A stretch of DNA of 64,000 nucleotides from Gamsiella multidivaricata (taxonomy: Eukaryota; Mortierellomycota; Mortierellomycetes; Mortierellales; Mortierellaceae). This document shows positions 47,043 through 59,903 of the stretch, piece after piece. Numbering within the stretch: the first letter of the stretch is position 1; every line of letters starts with the position of its first letter. The translations under genes were made by a program, and so were the position numbers. The notes under the pieces are model-generated. The model worked only from the letters and a program-made list of their open reading frames with translations, searched no databases and was not told the DNA's origin. The stretch covers positions 124,001-188,000 of the forward strand of contig NW_026251755.1 of assembly GCF_025024155.1 (NCBI RefSeq), in the 5' to 3' direction.

Positions 47043-48882
47043 TTATTTGATGCGACTCAAAATCAAGGCCAGCTTGTTGTACCAAGGGGGCTGGGCTTCG
47101 AGGGGCAAATCTTCGAAACAGGATTGCTTTCTGACTTCAGTCGTCCTAGAAAGCATTATGAGTTGATAGTACTGGTCAACGCGCGCCGCATATCATAAAA
47201 ATAAAAGTAAAAAAAATAAATAAAAAAAGAGTACTTACTCGCCGCAGGCTGAGCAGAAGCAGACGAGATCGCAGATCCTGACTAACTCCTGCTCCTCCCA
47301 CCCTGTCAGTACCCCAAACTCTGCACGCATTAGCAACAGCTCCAAAATTGGCCGAAAATCTTTTATGTCCATGCCATGAAGAATTGTCCTTTGATCCTGC
47401 GAAGAAGCATGTATCTTGTATCGAGACGATGTCTTGGTATGAGAGTTTTCCTGCATGATTATTTCCCGTTGTTCGCTTCCGAGCCTCTTTTTCAACATGT
47501 TCAGCAGTGGACGGACATATAGCTCCGAATCCGCCGCTGGATCATGCTTCAAGATGAGTTCAAGGGTTTGTTGCCTCTCTCGGTTCTCAAGTGCGGCCAG
47601 CAATCTATCGTTCGTGTCAATGCAATGTGGTTAGTTAGATCAAACTATTAGATACAACGAGAGTGATACGCAATGCTCATTTAATGAACTTACTGTAATG
47701 ACAGAAGGCTGTATTTGTTATTACCATAGAACCGCCGCAAAAAGCTCCTCATCTCGCTGATAGCATCCTTTCTCGCCTGCGGCATTGCTTTCGAATCCAT
47801 CCCGGAGAAGTCCACCTTGCCGCACCTCAGTATTACAAGATAGACAAGAAACATGTCATTCCTGCCATTCAGCTGAAGAGCTCGCTCCAGTAGCCTGTCA
47901 GCATTGTGTTCATATCTTGATATGTCTGCCTTCCGTGCCATGCAATCTTGGCTTTCATCGTTGTCTGCACTCAGCCAAAAATCGTACGAATCCACGTCGC
48001 TACCGTCGTCAGATTCTAAGTGCCCCTGGCCGAGCTGAGGTAAACTCCTAATGCTGGCTTCGGCGTTCTGTTTATTCCCCGTTCGTGTAGTCATTGCGCG
48101 AATGGCTTTGGTCCATAATGCAAACTCAATAACACCCGCATAACCTTGCACAAGCGGATTTTCGTCGTAAGGGTACATTTCACGGTACCTATTGTAAAGA
48201 TAACAAGAGAAGACTGTTATATTTTATCCGCAAGCTGCCTTCGTTCGTTTAGCACCCTGTTAACATCATGAAGAGGTTCAACTTACGGTTCCAAAGTTTC
48301 ACGGGCATCTTCAAGTTTACCGCATCGAAGTTGATAAAGTGCGGTTTCGACAAGAATTGCTTCTCTCTATGAAGCAGAAACAGGAAGACAGCAGAAAATA
48401 AAAAAATAAAAAAAATAAAAAAAAAAGACCCAGAAGAGCGTCAAAGATCCGCAGAGATTTACTCTTAAAGGCAGGTTTAAACGAAGTATAGAGCCTTCCA
48501 CTTACGCAATCCTTCGACTTTGTAAAGATGAGCTGCAGGAAGCGTAGGCATAGGGGCTCGTACTCACTCTTCTGTCTCAAGATCTCGCATCCGATCTAAA
48601 TAATGTAAAATCAGTGCCCATCAGCGTCCTTTCAGGGATGTCTAGCGTCTGCATAGCGAATATCAGTACCTTCCACACGAATTCCTCAGCGATATTCTTC
48701 TTGGTAGTCATGATGCTGTAGATCTTATATGCTCTATAGTAGTCCCGTCGGACAAGAGTTCGGCGTAAGAGTTGGCCTGTAAGCTCAGCATGCACAGCGT
48801 GGCTCGCCCGCGTCATCCTTGTATTGTATGGGAAGAGCGAAGACAGCTCCGGCTCCTTGCTGGACTGCTTAGAGTGCCCCAT
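47043..48882 (-). CDS. Pol I initiation factor subunit, TAF1A/Rrn11-like
   Basis: Six exons (48670-48882, 48506-48595, 48287-48366, 47694-48188, 47239-47604, 47043-47145) give 448 residues, close to human TAF1A (about 450). Similarity shows in EEFVWKIGCEILRQ, in the TPR-like helices ALYQLRCGKLEDARETLEP and in the following AGVIEFALW, with the same spacing as TAF1A. It would be part of the core-factor/SL1 complex that places Pol I on rDNA promoters. The last exon (ending at 47043) lies after a perfect donor (gtaagt) and adds 34 residues with WYNKLALILSRIK; without it the frame stops at 47235. It has a Ser/Asp-rich insertion in exon 4. The head-to-head partner is ADE8. Confidence 0.82.
48394..48426 (-). 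repeat. A-rich run in an intron (T on sense strand)
   Basis: Interrupted A-tract (A6-10 blocks split by single T) inside intron 2 of the TAF1A-like gene. Confidence 0.85.
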
Positions 48883-49207
48883 GTCAAATTCCTGCTGTCC
48901 TGTGTCTGTTTCAGCAAGCTTCGGTCGTGTTCAAGTCTATCCGCGCTATCCGTTTGCAGCCGTGGAACGAGCAGAGCAGAGCCTTTTTTTCTATGCAGGC
49001 GGTAATGATGCTCAGTTTGGCCGAAGAGTGCCGGTCGTAAAGGTACAATAGGTGAAGGAGCTTAGGGTAAACAAAAATGCTTACAGGATAGACTTTAACG
49101 GTCACTAGGGAGATGCGATCAATTTGGAAAAATGCGGGGAAGCCTTTTTTTCTCATTTATCTCCTTACCACGCTCCTTTCAGTTGATCCCCATCATCGCG
49201 CTCCGAA
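48883..49207. promoter_or_regulatory. Divergent promoter, TAF1A-like / ADE8
   Basis: 325 bases between opposed start codons. Both genes serve nucleotide supply and rRNA output, so joint growth control is plausible, but no specific site was recognised. Confidence 0.45.
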
Positions 49208-49828
49208 ATGGCCCCTCGTGTTGTCGTCCTGATCTCCGGCACAGGATCTAATCTCCAGGCCCTCATCGATGCTACCCGGAATGGCACGCTCAAGGCCGAG
49301 ATTCCCCTCGTTATCTCAAACCGCTCCAAGGTCTTTGGTTTGGAGAGGGCAGAGAAGGCCAGCATACCCACAAAAGTCCTTGCCCTGAAGCCGTACACGA
49401 CCGCTGGAAAGACCAGGACTGAATACGATGCGGATCTCGCTCAGCTAATCCTTGCTGCTAAGCCAGACCTGGTTGTTCTTGCTGGATTTATGCACATTCT
49501 CTCCCCTGCATTTCTGGACCAGTTTCCCACGACACCATTGATCAACCTGCATCCTGCATTGCCTGGACAGTTTGATGGCGCTAAGGCTATCGAGCGCGCC
49601 TTCGAAGCATACCAGAAAGGAGAGATCAAACATACAGGAGTTATGGTTCACCGCGTAATCCAGGAAGTAGACGGAGGCGAGCCATTGCTGGTCAAGGAGG
49701 TAGAGATCAGGCCAGAAGATGATTTGGCAGCCCTGCAGGAAAGGATACATTCGGTTGAGCATGTTCTCCTTGTCCAAGGAGCTGCCAAGGTGCTGGAAGA
49801 AGAGGCGAATAAGCACAAGTCTGCATAA
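49208..49828 (+). CDS. ADE8: Phosphoribosylglycinamide formyltransferase
   Basis: Single exon, 206 residues, the normal length of the monofunctional enzyme. It transfers a formyl group from 10-formyl-tetrahydrofolate to GAR, the third step of purine synthesis, in the cytosol. The phosphate loop SGTGSNLQAL (residues 10-19), the catalytic region INLHPALPG (Asn113, His115) and the catalytic Asp155 in QEVDGG are all present. The absence of fused GARS/AIRS domains matches fungal ADE8 and not the trifunctional animal protein. Confidence 0.97.
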   Translation: MAPRVVVLISGTGSNLQALIDATRNGTLKAEIPLVISNRSKVFGLERAEKASIPTKVLALKPYTTAGKTRTEYDADLAQLILAAKPDLVVLAGFMHILSPAFLDQFPTTPLINLHPALPGQFDGAKAIERAFEAYQKGEIKHTGVMVHRVIQEVDGGEPLLVKEVEIRPEDDLAALQERIHSVEHVLLVQGAAKVLEEEANKHKSA

Positions 49829-49973
49829 CTGTATACACTCTGTCCGATAAACTCTCTTTTAAATGTGATGATTCTGTGAAATATTATGGCTGAAGCCGAG
49901 AATATCAAATCATAAAGAAGGGCAACTGTTGATGAGTAGATCCAATCTCTCCCGATCCAGTTCCTTCACTAAC

Positions 49974-51425
49974 ATGGCCGACCACGAGGAACAGGTGATT
50001 TCGACCGAATCCGAGCCCAGAATCGAGGTGTTCGATGAAGTCCAGCCAGACGGAACCATCCTTCGCAAAAAGAGAACCACCCGTACCATCACTAAGCGCG
50101 TCCTGACTTCTACCAACTCTTCCACATCTGTCTCGTCCTCCTCCAATGAGCGCATCCAAACCAGCGCTTCGAGCACTGCACAGGAGGTCAGCCAGCAGGG
50201 CACCATCGAATCCAAGGCATCGAGCGAGCATAAGGAATCCAAGGAGACCAAGGAGAAGGTATCCGAGGAAAGCACAGGTGGGAGGTCCGAGGAGGCATCA
50301 GGAACGACTGAACAGTCTAGCACAACCAGGCGATCATTCAAGTATCGTATATTTGGAGAGGGCGATTCCAGTCAGCATCCATTGTACAGGTTCTTGGCAA
50401 GGTTCCCGCTCAAGGAGTTGCCAGCACCCCACACGCGTCGTCGCCCTGTGAAGGCCATTATGTACGCGTACGCACCTGGATGGACCACTGGGCAAGGGTC
50501 TCCCGCGGAGCCTTCTCAACCTGCCATCGGAAGCTTTGATGTTGACTCTCTCAAATGGATGGTAAGTCGATCTATTGCCATACCAAGGAGTCAACCCTCC
50601 AATACTTACTGCCGTACCTTCAGTAGCACGATTTCGGCTAACGCTGTCGACCTTGTTCATTCTTCACCACCTAGGTGTACTTGAAATTCAACCGCATCGA
50701 TTTCCAAGTCAAACCTGCATTTGAACCCGCTATGTCTCCTTCTGGAAAGCTGCCTTTCCTGGCTCTTCCCAGCGGGAAATATGTCACCTCGGATGGGTTT
50801 GAGGAATGGGTCCAGGAAAACAGGCAGCCGTCTGCCGCTGCCCAACTGGACTTACATGAATCTGCAGAGGCTGTGGCTTTTATCACTTTGGCCGAATCCA
50901 AGATCCATGCCGCCCTTGTAAGTCTGGCTGCAGCGATTGGACGGGAACGTGTATGGGCTGCTTTATGACTCTGCTCCTGACGTATTTTATTTTCTTGGGG
51001 CCATTGCATAGTTTTATACCTTGTGGTTTGAATCTGCTCATTTCAACACCACAACTCGTCAGCACTATTTTGGCCACCACAACTGGATCCTCGCCATCCT
51101 ACTCTCGTATCTTGAGAAATCCAACGTCGCCAACTCAATGCTACTCACTCGTACACAGATCGACAGGGAATTGATCTTCGAAGAGGCTGCCACGGCAATC
51201 GAAGCTCTGGCTATTCAGTTGGGCAAGGACGAATACTTTTTCGGAAAGAGCGAGCCCTCGAGTCTGGATGCTGTCACCTTCTCGTACCTGCATGTCATTT
51301 TGACTCTGCCCAAGGTCAGAAATGCAGAAGATGCTGGTCGGTCGGGTGAGTTGGCCAGGATCGTGAGGAAACACGAGAACTTGTACAGGTACTCCCAGAA
51401 CATCTGGAAGACATGGTTCACATAG
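49974..51425 (+). CDS. Metaxin/SAM-complex-like protein
   Basis: Three exons (49974-50561, 50675-50917, 51012-51425) give 414 residues. The C-terminal 230 residues have the metaxin GST-like fold: YAYAPGW, FDVDSLKWMVYLKF, SPSGKLPFLALPSG, then LYTLWFES region, LLTRTQIDRELIFEEA and YFFGKSEPSSLDAVTFSYL. Metaxins (Sam35/Sam37 in yeast) sit on the mitochondrial outer membrane and help insert beta-barrel proteins. The first 130 residues are a Ser/Thr/Glu-rich extension not usual for the family. I saw no C-terminal membrane anchor. A second ATG at 49932 would add 14 residues; 49974 has the better context (aacATGg). Confidence 0.85.
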
Positions 51426-52165
51426 TAGGACGACTGCAACGACAAAACAACAGCAACAGCCCTACCACTTCAATAGGAATAGATGCAACCGGAGCAAGAT
51501 AGACAAATGGAATTATGAAATACATCTACGTGCACTTTCTACTATTATCTATTTACGAACTTGATTCGTAGACCTTAAGAGGCATATTCAACTGAACAGG
51601 ACTACAGTCACTTGCGCTTTTGATGAACATGATGAACATAATAACGTTTGCGAACTACACTATGTCATACAGTAGCAAATCGTTCGTTAGATTGTTTTGC
51701 TCAACGGAAAAGCAGTTTACTATGTTAATTCTAGAGCAATTGCTGGCAAATAGCTCGCTGAACTCAAGACCGCGTTCCTGGTGGTATTTCGATTCGCAGA
51801 AAGCACGTGATGGATAGCCCTTTTCAGCAAACTGACATCATGGGTCCCGTTCTGGCAGTCGAGTCATCAAAGACATCTCCGCGTTCAAGACACTCACCAC
51901 TTTATCGACCTCAGCATCTCGCGATCCGCAAAGCAGCTTGGCACAGGGACTTCACAGTTCAAACGGCTTATAAACCATTAATGAGACCACAGTCGACGGT
52001 CGCTCCATTGGCCTGTTACATTCCAGGGAACGAATAGAAGACACTCTTTGAGCCGCTTACCCCGCCGCCTTCAACCTGGACACCCACATATACTCAATAC
52101 ACTCAGAAGAATTCAGAATACCAACAAGAACATCACAGCTCCAAAGAGATTCGTTCTTCATCAAG
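51426..52165. other. Intergenic region, metaxin / Rictor
   Basis: 740 bases with the metaxin 3' end and the Rictor promoter. AT-rich around 51480-51760. No gene recognised. Confidence 0.5.
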
Positions 52166-55100
52166 ATGAGCGACCGCAGGACGTCGCTCCTGATGGAATC
52201 TTCCGCAGAGCTGACCACAGAGGTCTCTCCGCCCATAGTCCCCGTAAGGGACGAACCTGCATCATGGACGACATCGCAGGGCGACGACGGCGAAGGCGGC
52301 CTAGGGACACTGGAAGACGATGGAGATATGCAGGACTCGGACGACCCTGACACCACGGATAACTTTGAGCAGGATCCAGACGAGAGTCAGGATCAAGATC
52401 ATGTATGGCAAGCGTTTTATCATATGAATTCGGCAGCTTCTAGCCTAAAGGTGTCTCTGCAGATGCTTACTCACTGCTTCCTACTTTAAATTATCCCTAG
52501 GAGGAAGAGGAAGATGACGACTTGGAAGCAAAGGTATCAAGCACGTTTGTATTGAGCGGAGGAACAACTCGCGCCTATTATATGGTCGTATCACTCACTA
52601 GGCATGCATTCCTATCTCTACAAATGACAGATGGATGAACTATACCATCAACTCCAAGTGGAAACGAAGGCAAAGGTATGCTGGTGGCGCAAACTGTGTT
52701 CAATTGTTCGCCTATAATGGACATTGTAGAAGTATCAACTCTTTTTTTTTTTTTTTTTTTTCTCTAGGAATCCGCCGAAAGCTTGCTAGAAGTATGTCCA
52801 CGATGATCCTGAGGAGACGCTTAGAAGCGTACCAATGGAATGCAGAGCATTGCGATATCGGGGTTCTAATCGTACCTTTTCAACTGCGAATGACTCTTAT
52901 AGGTGTACCGGAGCAGAGATGTTGGCAATGCAGGAAATAACAAATTGAGGAATCAGGTTGAGCAAGAGTTACAAGCTACTATTGAGCGGATTGCCGAGAT
53001 TAATCTCCAGCTAGACTTTTACAAACAACGAGCATTCGACCCGCCCTCGTTCGGTAATCATTGGAAAGATAAAGGACTCTGGTCTTTTAAATCTTTGTCG
53101 GCTATTGGCGACTTATCATAATGAACGACTATCTTATTGTCCTCATAGGTTACCTTCCGGAGCAAGCTCTGAAGGATTCTCAACAATCCATCCCAGTATT
53201 AGCGAGAAGGAGCCATTCCAACTCTTTCTCTACAAGCGACTATGCCGACAACGAAGAAGGTATCCTCATCAACCTATCGACGTTGTCATTTTTATGAATG
53301 CCCGCCACCGACATCGATTGAAAGCCGAGTTGAAGCTGACGTGTGTCTGTCCCCTGCACTCGATAATATATTCCTGGACTAGATCGGCAAAGCATACACT
53401 CAGCAGTAGTGGATATTGTGAGCTCTTTACGCAACTTGCTGGATTTGCCATCGGTTAGATTGGAACATCTCTCCAATTTAGTGAATATATTGAAGCAAAA
53501 CCAGCATATACATCCAGGATACCCAACGCAGGAGCTCGTATCATGGTATGAGCCATGGCAGTTCATTCTTGCCAGATCGTACCTCGTTTTGTTCAACCTG
53601 AAAAATCACCACTAATTTATTTTCACGACCCCAGTCTGCGGCTCTGTTTAGCAAGCACTGTCAGAGAGATTCGGTTGAACGCATATCGCTGCCTACGGCT
53701 TCTTTCAGGAACCGGACCCATCGGACCATTACTGACAACGCACAAAATCGACATGTTTATCGTGAAGTAAGTGAAAAATCTTCCCTCTCTCATCTTTCAT
53801 GTTAAATGTGAAAACAAATACTAGACTTGTACTATGCGATATTGACTCTGATTTTTTCATTCACTACACTAGGTCACTCATGGCTGACCATCGTATGGAA
53901 TCTGAGAGGATAGAGGCGCTGAAGCTGGTTAGATGCTTTGTTACGACAAAGGAGGGTATGCAGTATATTTCCGACGGTATTATGCGAGCAGTGATCGCTA
54001 TTGCAGAGCAAAACGACGAGAAATTACGAAACGCCTGCTTGGAAACACTTGGAGAAATGGGTATGTCCCTTTGTCAGTTTCTATATGCGCTGACTGCTAT
54101 ACACATTTGCGCTAAGAAACTTCGAAAGCGGCCACTGATGCTATCTTTCACAAATAGTTATGTCGGATCCAAAACCGGTTGCACGCTGTGGAGGATTTAG
54201 AGCCATATTGGTGGCATTGACGGATAGTCTTCAGGACTTGTCGGATGCTCTTCTCAAAGTGTTCCTGTATATGTTGGAGAGCCCCGAAACTCGAATATAC
54301 GTAAGGCAAGGCCTGGACTCGGAGGTAAGGTGATCGCTACAACGAGATGACCAGAGATGAGCACAATAAGAGTGTCCAGTCGGCTTGACAAGGTCATTTT
54401 TTATATCTCGATACCACTTTAGATGATCATGGCGGTCTTCACGGACATCTACTCCCAAGGGCCTTCGTATACCGACCGGGTTAAGGCATCTGGACGCATT
54501 ATCGCAGCAATGATTCGATCTTGGGCTGGGCTGTTCGACCTTTGTACGAACGACAAGCGCGCTATTCGTTCTTTGGTTCAGTCCATCAAGTTGCCGATCC
54601 AGGAAAACAGGGTTGGTGCATAGATGAAATAAGAGCTGCTTCGCGAACATAGTCTTTCTAAACATTGACTGATTGCAGTATGATTTTGGCATGGCTTGTT
54701 TTATATAGAAAGTACTGCTGGATATTCTTTACGAGATATTTTGGATACAGACGCCGAGATGGCTCAAGGACTTCCTGGACGGCAAAAACAGTAAGTACTA
54801 TTCAATGTCGACCGACGTATTGAAGGCTCTTGGTCATTGGGCGGAACTTTTCGACTGACATTTTGGTATTGTAGTCAAACCAACCCAGGAGGATCTGGAC
54901 AGTCATTGGGGATCGAACTTGGAGCCACTGGGATTGATGGATCATCACCAGAGCGTTGTCTTGACAGTCTTTATCGATGCAGGCTTGATAGAGGTATGAA
55001 TGTCATTACCATACCATCTGCAGCGTAGTCTCGTGGGGATGAAATGACGTACTCAAACTGACTGGGTTTATAGGCTCTGATTTCCCTAATAGCCGATGAT

Positions 55101-58100
55101 ACGCTCACAAGAGCTGGAGATGCTGAGGCTAGAAAGTTGCTCAGGAAAGCAACGTTATTGATTCCCGAGCTCATGCAGCTCGCGTGCAAGGTCTTACCAC
55201 CGGACAGATGTACCCACATCCAGTCACTGCCATCGCTGTTTCAAGTTGCGACGAACTTTGAAGACCCTGTGCTCCGTCATACTGCTACAAGCGCCTTCCG
55301 GTTTATTGACACTTTAAGCCGGACATCAAAGGGAATGGCCGCAGAACGGTACGAAGCCGTTACAGCCAGCTGGCGTCTCAATAAGATCCGATGGAATGCT
55401 GACTGTGATCCGTTTTCGACTTTTCTGTATCATTCTAATTTTTTTTTTTTTTTTTGCGTTTGACATAAAAGGCTGTACGATGGCCATGAGCAGAGGCACT
55501 TGGATCGAATCAAGCAGCGGATAGGGACTCAATTGGATGACACCAGTTTTCGATCTCTCTTGAACGATACTCAGGTAAGATGCAAACCATTGAAAGTATT
55601 AGGAGATGTACTGTTCTTGCCAGCACCATCATCCTAACCTTGATCAATTAAACCGTCATTGGTAGGTCCTTGCAACAAAGGACGTCTCGAAGTGGCGTTG
55701 GAATCTGATATTGGAGATTATTCAAGGCCCAATGCTCAATCCCAGAAGACTTGATGAGGCGATTCGTGGCACAAAGTTCTCAAAGCGGCTTCTTGCGTTC
55801 TACAGACCTCTAAATCACCACTACTCAAGTCAGCCAGCCAGTGAGGTACGGCCTGCATATGGCTGTCTTAGCTTCTGCGTTTTGAATTCTTTTCTTGCAA
55901 AACAGTCTTGCTAAGTACTGCCTTTGTGTTCTGGGACATAGCTTCATCAATCCTACACCAAGATAGGGTGTGCACTTTTCGAAACCTTGGCAATTAGCAC
56001 GGAGGGAGCGAAATACTTGGCGCAGAACAAGATTTTGCGGCTCATTGCAGATGGTCTTGCACAGTTGGACCCGGTATGTGCACTACTCCATTTACAACAG
56101 ATACGGAAGATTGAGAAAGAGAGTGCGCGTATGGAGTGGACATGGCTACTGACAATGGCCTTTTGTCAACTCTATCTCTTCAACAGATGAAGGGTCACCC
56201 AGCATCTGACCCTATTTTCTCAAGGGAGAAAATGGAGACCACGTTGACCTCGGGTTACTTTGAGATGCTGGGGACGCTTTGTAAAACTCGCAGTGGTGCA
56301 AGGTAAGGAGACGCACTTTGTGTTGTCCGCGACATGTCAGCTTCATCAAGGTTAATTTCTTATCTCTCCACAATCTAATGACCTATAGACTGCTGGAGAA
56401 ATTTAAGATCTTCAATTTATACTACCGGTTAAGTGAACTCCGGAGTCGCGACGACATTGTAAAAAAGATCATCACCTCGATGGACTATAGCATGTAAGAC
56501 ACAAATCCATATCTAGGTGACATATTGAGGTATAATGGCGGTTGAGGCCGGTACTTGCCTGTTATGTTGCGTTTCATCATGATGCTGACAGGCTCTTGTG
56601 TGCTTTTGCTTACAGAGATGACCACCCTCGCGTCATTTTATCGAAGATCATGACCTCGGGCTACAAACATATCCGACTTTACGCCACGCAGCACCTAGGA
56701 ACCGTCATAAAGAATGATCGAAATGAATTCAACGACTGGGCCATCCGGCTCTTATGTACACAGGTACCACACCGTTGCACACGGGTATACATTGGCCAGA
56801 TATGTTTCGGCTCATAAGCACAGCACTAACTAAAGTGGTAATCCTACTTTGACCGCTTCATGATAATGCAGCTCTGTGACCCTTCTTTGGACGTCTGCCA
56901 CATGGCTGTTCGAGCACTGGACGATGCTTGTGCTCAGCGGAAGAATCTGGATTTTCTCATACGACTTCGGCCAAATCTGGATCATTTAGGCGAAGCTGGC
57001 AATCCACTCCTGCTACGATTTTTATCAACGTCTAAAGGATTTCACTACCTCCAGGATATGTCGTATATCGAAGGAGAGATGGATGACTGGTTCATGGTAG
57101 GCAGTGATGCTTGTTGGTATATTGCAGTGGTAGCAATCGTCCGTGTGCTGCTGAACGATATTAATACTCTGTACTTTACTGAATTGGCCTCTCGAACGTA
57201 GTTCGCAAACAGACAGTACATGATTCAAACCGAAGTCAAGTTGGCGAAAGCGATGGAGCTGCAGCGGTTCAACCCTTTTTCAGAAGACGGAAAGTTTGAG
57301 AATGAGGCAGAGCTTCAACTGGGGTAAGTGAGAAGTTCGTGGTGAAATGATGATCGATATTATCTGGTGTTTCCTGATGTCTAATTATACTGGCATTTCT
57401 GTACTGCACTGTACAATAGACGCGCTAGGCAGGTGCTCACACCTCATTTCTATGGAGAACTGACAAGGACTGAGGAAGGATGCGAACTTTTGAGAGAGAA
57501 AGGCCACTTTTCTGATTACGCGCGCTACATTCGGGAACACTGTGCAGAATCCAAGGACTCGACCGTCATTAGCGAACTGAAGTCGATTTTATGGGCAGTG
57601 GTAAGCAACGAGAACTGCTAAGCCTGCTAGTACTTTAGGCAAGAGAGCAGATGAACTAATTTCAATTGTATTCTCAATATCTCCAGGGAAATATTGGATC
57701 GACTGTGGGTGGTCTGCCATTTCTAGAGGAAGAAGACCTGATCAAGTATATCGTCGGCATGGCAGAGCGATCCAAAGTACTCTCCTTGAAGGGGTAAGAA
57801 AGCGCTGCCGTTTCCTACTGTCGTTTTCTTGTGGTCCAACTTGATGAGAAAGCATTGTTCGTGCTAATTAATGAACCACTGTTTTAGAACATGCTTTTTT
57901 GTTCTGGGACTGATGTGTAAAACCACGCAAGGTATCGAGACCCTGGAAGACTACGGCTGGCAGGGAATACTACATCGTGACCGGACGCCGCGAGGATTGT
58001 GCCTACCTAAGGACTTGGATCGGTTTTTGGAGGTGAGCTTTGTCTCTATGAAGATGTCCAGTATTTATATCTACGTGAATTAGCTACTGACACCAACATC

Positions 58101-59049
58101 TTTTTTTTTCGATAATACACAGGTGCCTAGATGGGATCGATACAGGGAGGATGTCCCTCGAGTGGTCATTCCTTTAACCAGTGAAGGGGATATTGTGGAG
58201 AAAGAGGTTCTGAAGGCTACAGGAGAGCTAGGCAACCATATTCTGACAAACGGCGCCTCCAAGAACTTGGCCAAAATCAAGGCAGAACATCCGACGTATT
58301 TCGCCGATCTAAATCTATACAGCGCTGTGCTCGATTTGCTCTCACATTATCACTTCAGGCTCCCTGTCCGGCGCTTCATCCTAGGTCTTTTTGATGTGAA
58401 GTTCGAGGTCTGCGTATGGGACCGACAGGACCAGGAAACGACGGAAGTTATGACGCGTAGCAGCTTCGACAGCCCTTCAAGAGTGGTGGGGTTAGGCGAC
58501 ACATATTCAGGTGCGCCTCGATCTAGTATGACACTTGAGACGCGTCAAGGACTGCCAGGGCCTCCTGGGCTGATGCTATTCTCACCCTCATCACAGCCAC
58601 CATCACTGTCATCTTCGCCGTCATTTACAAGATCCTTGACGTCGTCATACACAGCAGCGCAAGCACCACAGAGCTCAGCCTATATCACCAGGGATGGGTC
58701 CTCCGGCAGCAGACCACAGCTGTTTCTAGATGAATTCAACAGCAAGAAGTCGAAAGGAAAGACGAGCTTGCCAAGACTAGGACGGACTTCTCATGAGTTG
58801 GATGCGGAACTGTCGCCAACGCTGACATTGTCGCAGCCCCCGATTCCGCCTCCACGACCGCCGCCTCATGCGTACGAGATTCTCTATACCAACAAACCCT
58901 ATCACAAGAACTTTGCGAAGGAGGCAGGTCTGGCACCGCTGCCGCCGCGGGTTAAGGTCGCGGTGGCGAGCGTGGAGGATGGAGATCCGATGGTGATGGA
59001 GGCACGGCAGTCGACATGCAACGGAGAGGCCGAGGAGCGGTTGCATTGA
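52166..59049 (+). CDS. RICTOR: TORC2 subunit Rictor/Tsc11 (Ste20 of fission yeast)
   Basis: Twenty-six exons (52166-52402, 52501-52533, 52631-52675, 52768-52791, 52903-53053, 53149-53259, 53383-53545, 53635-53766, 53873-54060, 54158-54324, 54423-54611, 54709-54790, 54875-54993, 55074-55348, 55472-55574, 55666-55845, 55942-56073, 56187-56302, 56389-56493, 56616-56763, 56872-57096, 57202-57323, 57420-57600, 57687-57793, 57888-58032, 58123-59049) give 1468 residues, similar to yeast Tsc11. A coiled-coil lead (VEQELQATIERIAEINLQLD) precedes armadillo-like helices. Diagnostic patches are STVREIRLNAYRCLRLL, MESERIEALKLVRCFV, ARCGGFRAILVALTD, EGAKYLAQNKILRLI, TSGYKHIRLYATQHLGT and the C-terminal domain FVLGLMCKTTQGIETLEDYGW plus ELGNHILTNGASKNLAKIK. 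Rictor is the scaffold of TORC2, which activates AGC kinases and controls actin and sphingolipids. The final 200 residues are Ser/Pro-rich. Confidence 0.95.
52742..52761 (+). repeat. T20 run in a Rictor intron
   Basis: Pure T run six bases before the acceptor at 52767. Confidence 0.95.
55439..55455 (+). repeat. T17 run in a Rictor intron
   Basis: Pure T run sixteen bases before the acceptor at 55471. Confidence 0.95.
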
Positions 59050-59484
59050 GTGGCTGGGTGACAAGAACAAAAAAGCTACAAGTAAAGACACATGGTTTAG
59101 ACTTTCTATTGTGATTGTCGTTATCATCATTGCGAAGATGATATGGATGTTGCACAAGGAGTTATATTTATGAAGATAAAAAAAGAAAAGGGGGTGGTGT
59201 TGTGCGGTTTTGGCGATAGACCAAAAAACAAAAAAGAGGGCGCCAGGGCGGGAAAAATGCAAAGGGTGCCAAGCACACACCACACAAACAAACGCAAATG
59301 TGTGTACAGACAAGCACATGTACAAGCGAGCAAGGGGCAGGATGAGAGGGAAAGAAAGAAGAGGGGAGAAAAGGGAGGGGAGGGCGAAGAGGGATGGAAG
59401 AGGAAGATGGAAGAGGAAGAGCGGGACAGCATGTTGCCCTGCGAATGAATGTTGTAGTACAGCAGCAGAACAGGAGAGTTCAGT

Positions 59485-59517
59485 TGAAAGGATGAAAGGA
59501 TGAAAGGATGAAAGGAT
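59485..59517. repeat. Tandem gatgaaag repeat
   Basis: Four copies of an 8-base unit (gatgaaag) in the Rictor/PSP1 gap. Confidence 0.85.
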
Positions 59518-59623
59518 CCAATCAAATGGTGTGCGCAAGGAGCAAACAAATATGCCAGACAACAACGAGTGAGTATCTTTCCCCACAAAGCACTAAAGCA
59601 CCCTCTCTCTCTTCCACACCCTT

Positions 59624-59660
59624 ACACACACACACTCACTCACTCACTCACTCACTCACG
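59624..59660. repeat. (AC)n then (CACT)n microsatellite
   Basis: Short AC run followed by seven CACT units. Confidence 0.9.
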
Positions 59661-59748
59661 CTTTCTTCTCGAGGGGAGGGAGACAAAGACCCTCATCCTC
59701 TCTGCAGTCATCATCTCTTCTCACTCTTCCCTCTCTTTCGCTCATTAC

Positions 59749-59768
59749 TCTCTCTCTCTCTCTCTCTT
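59749..59768. repeat. (TC)n microsatellite
   Basis: About ten TC units within the C/T-rich leader of the PSP1-domain gene. Confidence 0.85.
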
Positions 59769-59903
59769 TCTTCTCTCTCTCGTTCTCGCTTTCTCTCTTC
59801 TCTTTCTATCCTTGTACACTTCCCTCTCTTCCTCCCTCGCTCTTTCCCTACCCCTCCCCCACCCCTCTTCTCATAACAAATAAAGTCGCACTCCTCGTCT
59901 GCT

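Larger units (their letters stand above)
59050..59903. other. Intergenic region with microsatellites
   Basis: Purine-rich 59200-59450, then simple repeats, then a strongly C/T-rich leader (59560-59880) before the PSP1-domain gene. The frames over it are low-complexity artefacts. Confidence 0.7.

Noticed and set aside
47235..47238. TAA directly after CSACGE as the end of the TAF1A-like protein
   Set aside because: The stop is part of a perfect donor (gtaagt). Splicing to 47145 continues in phase for 34 more residues to TAA at 47043.
59127..59883. Frames with long Ser/Leu or Lys/Arg/Glu runs before the PSP1-domain gene
   Set aside because: They are translations of purine- or pyrimidine-rich promoter DNA and microsatellites.
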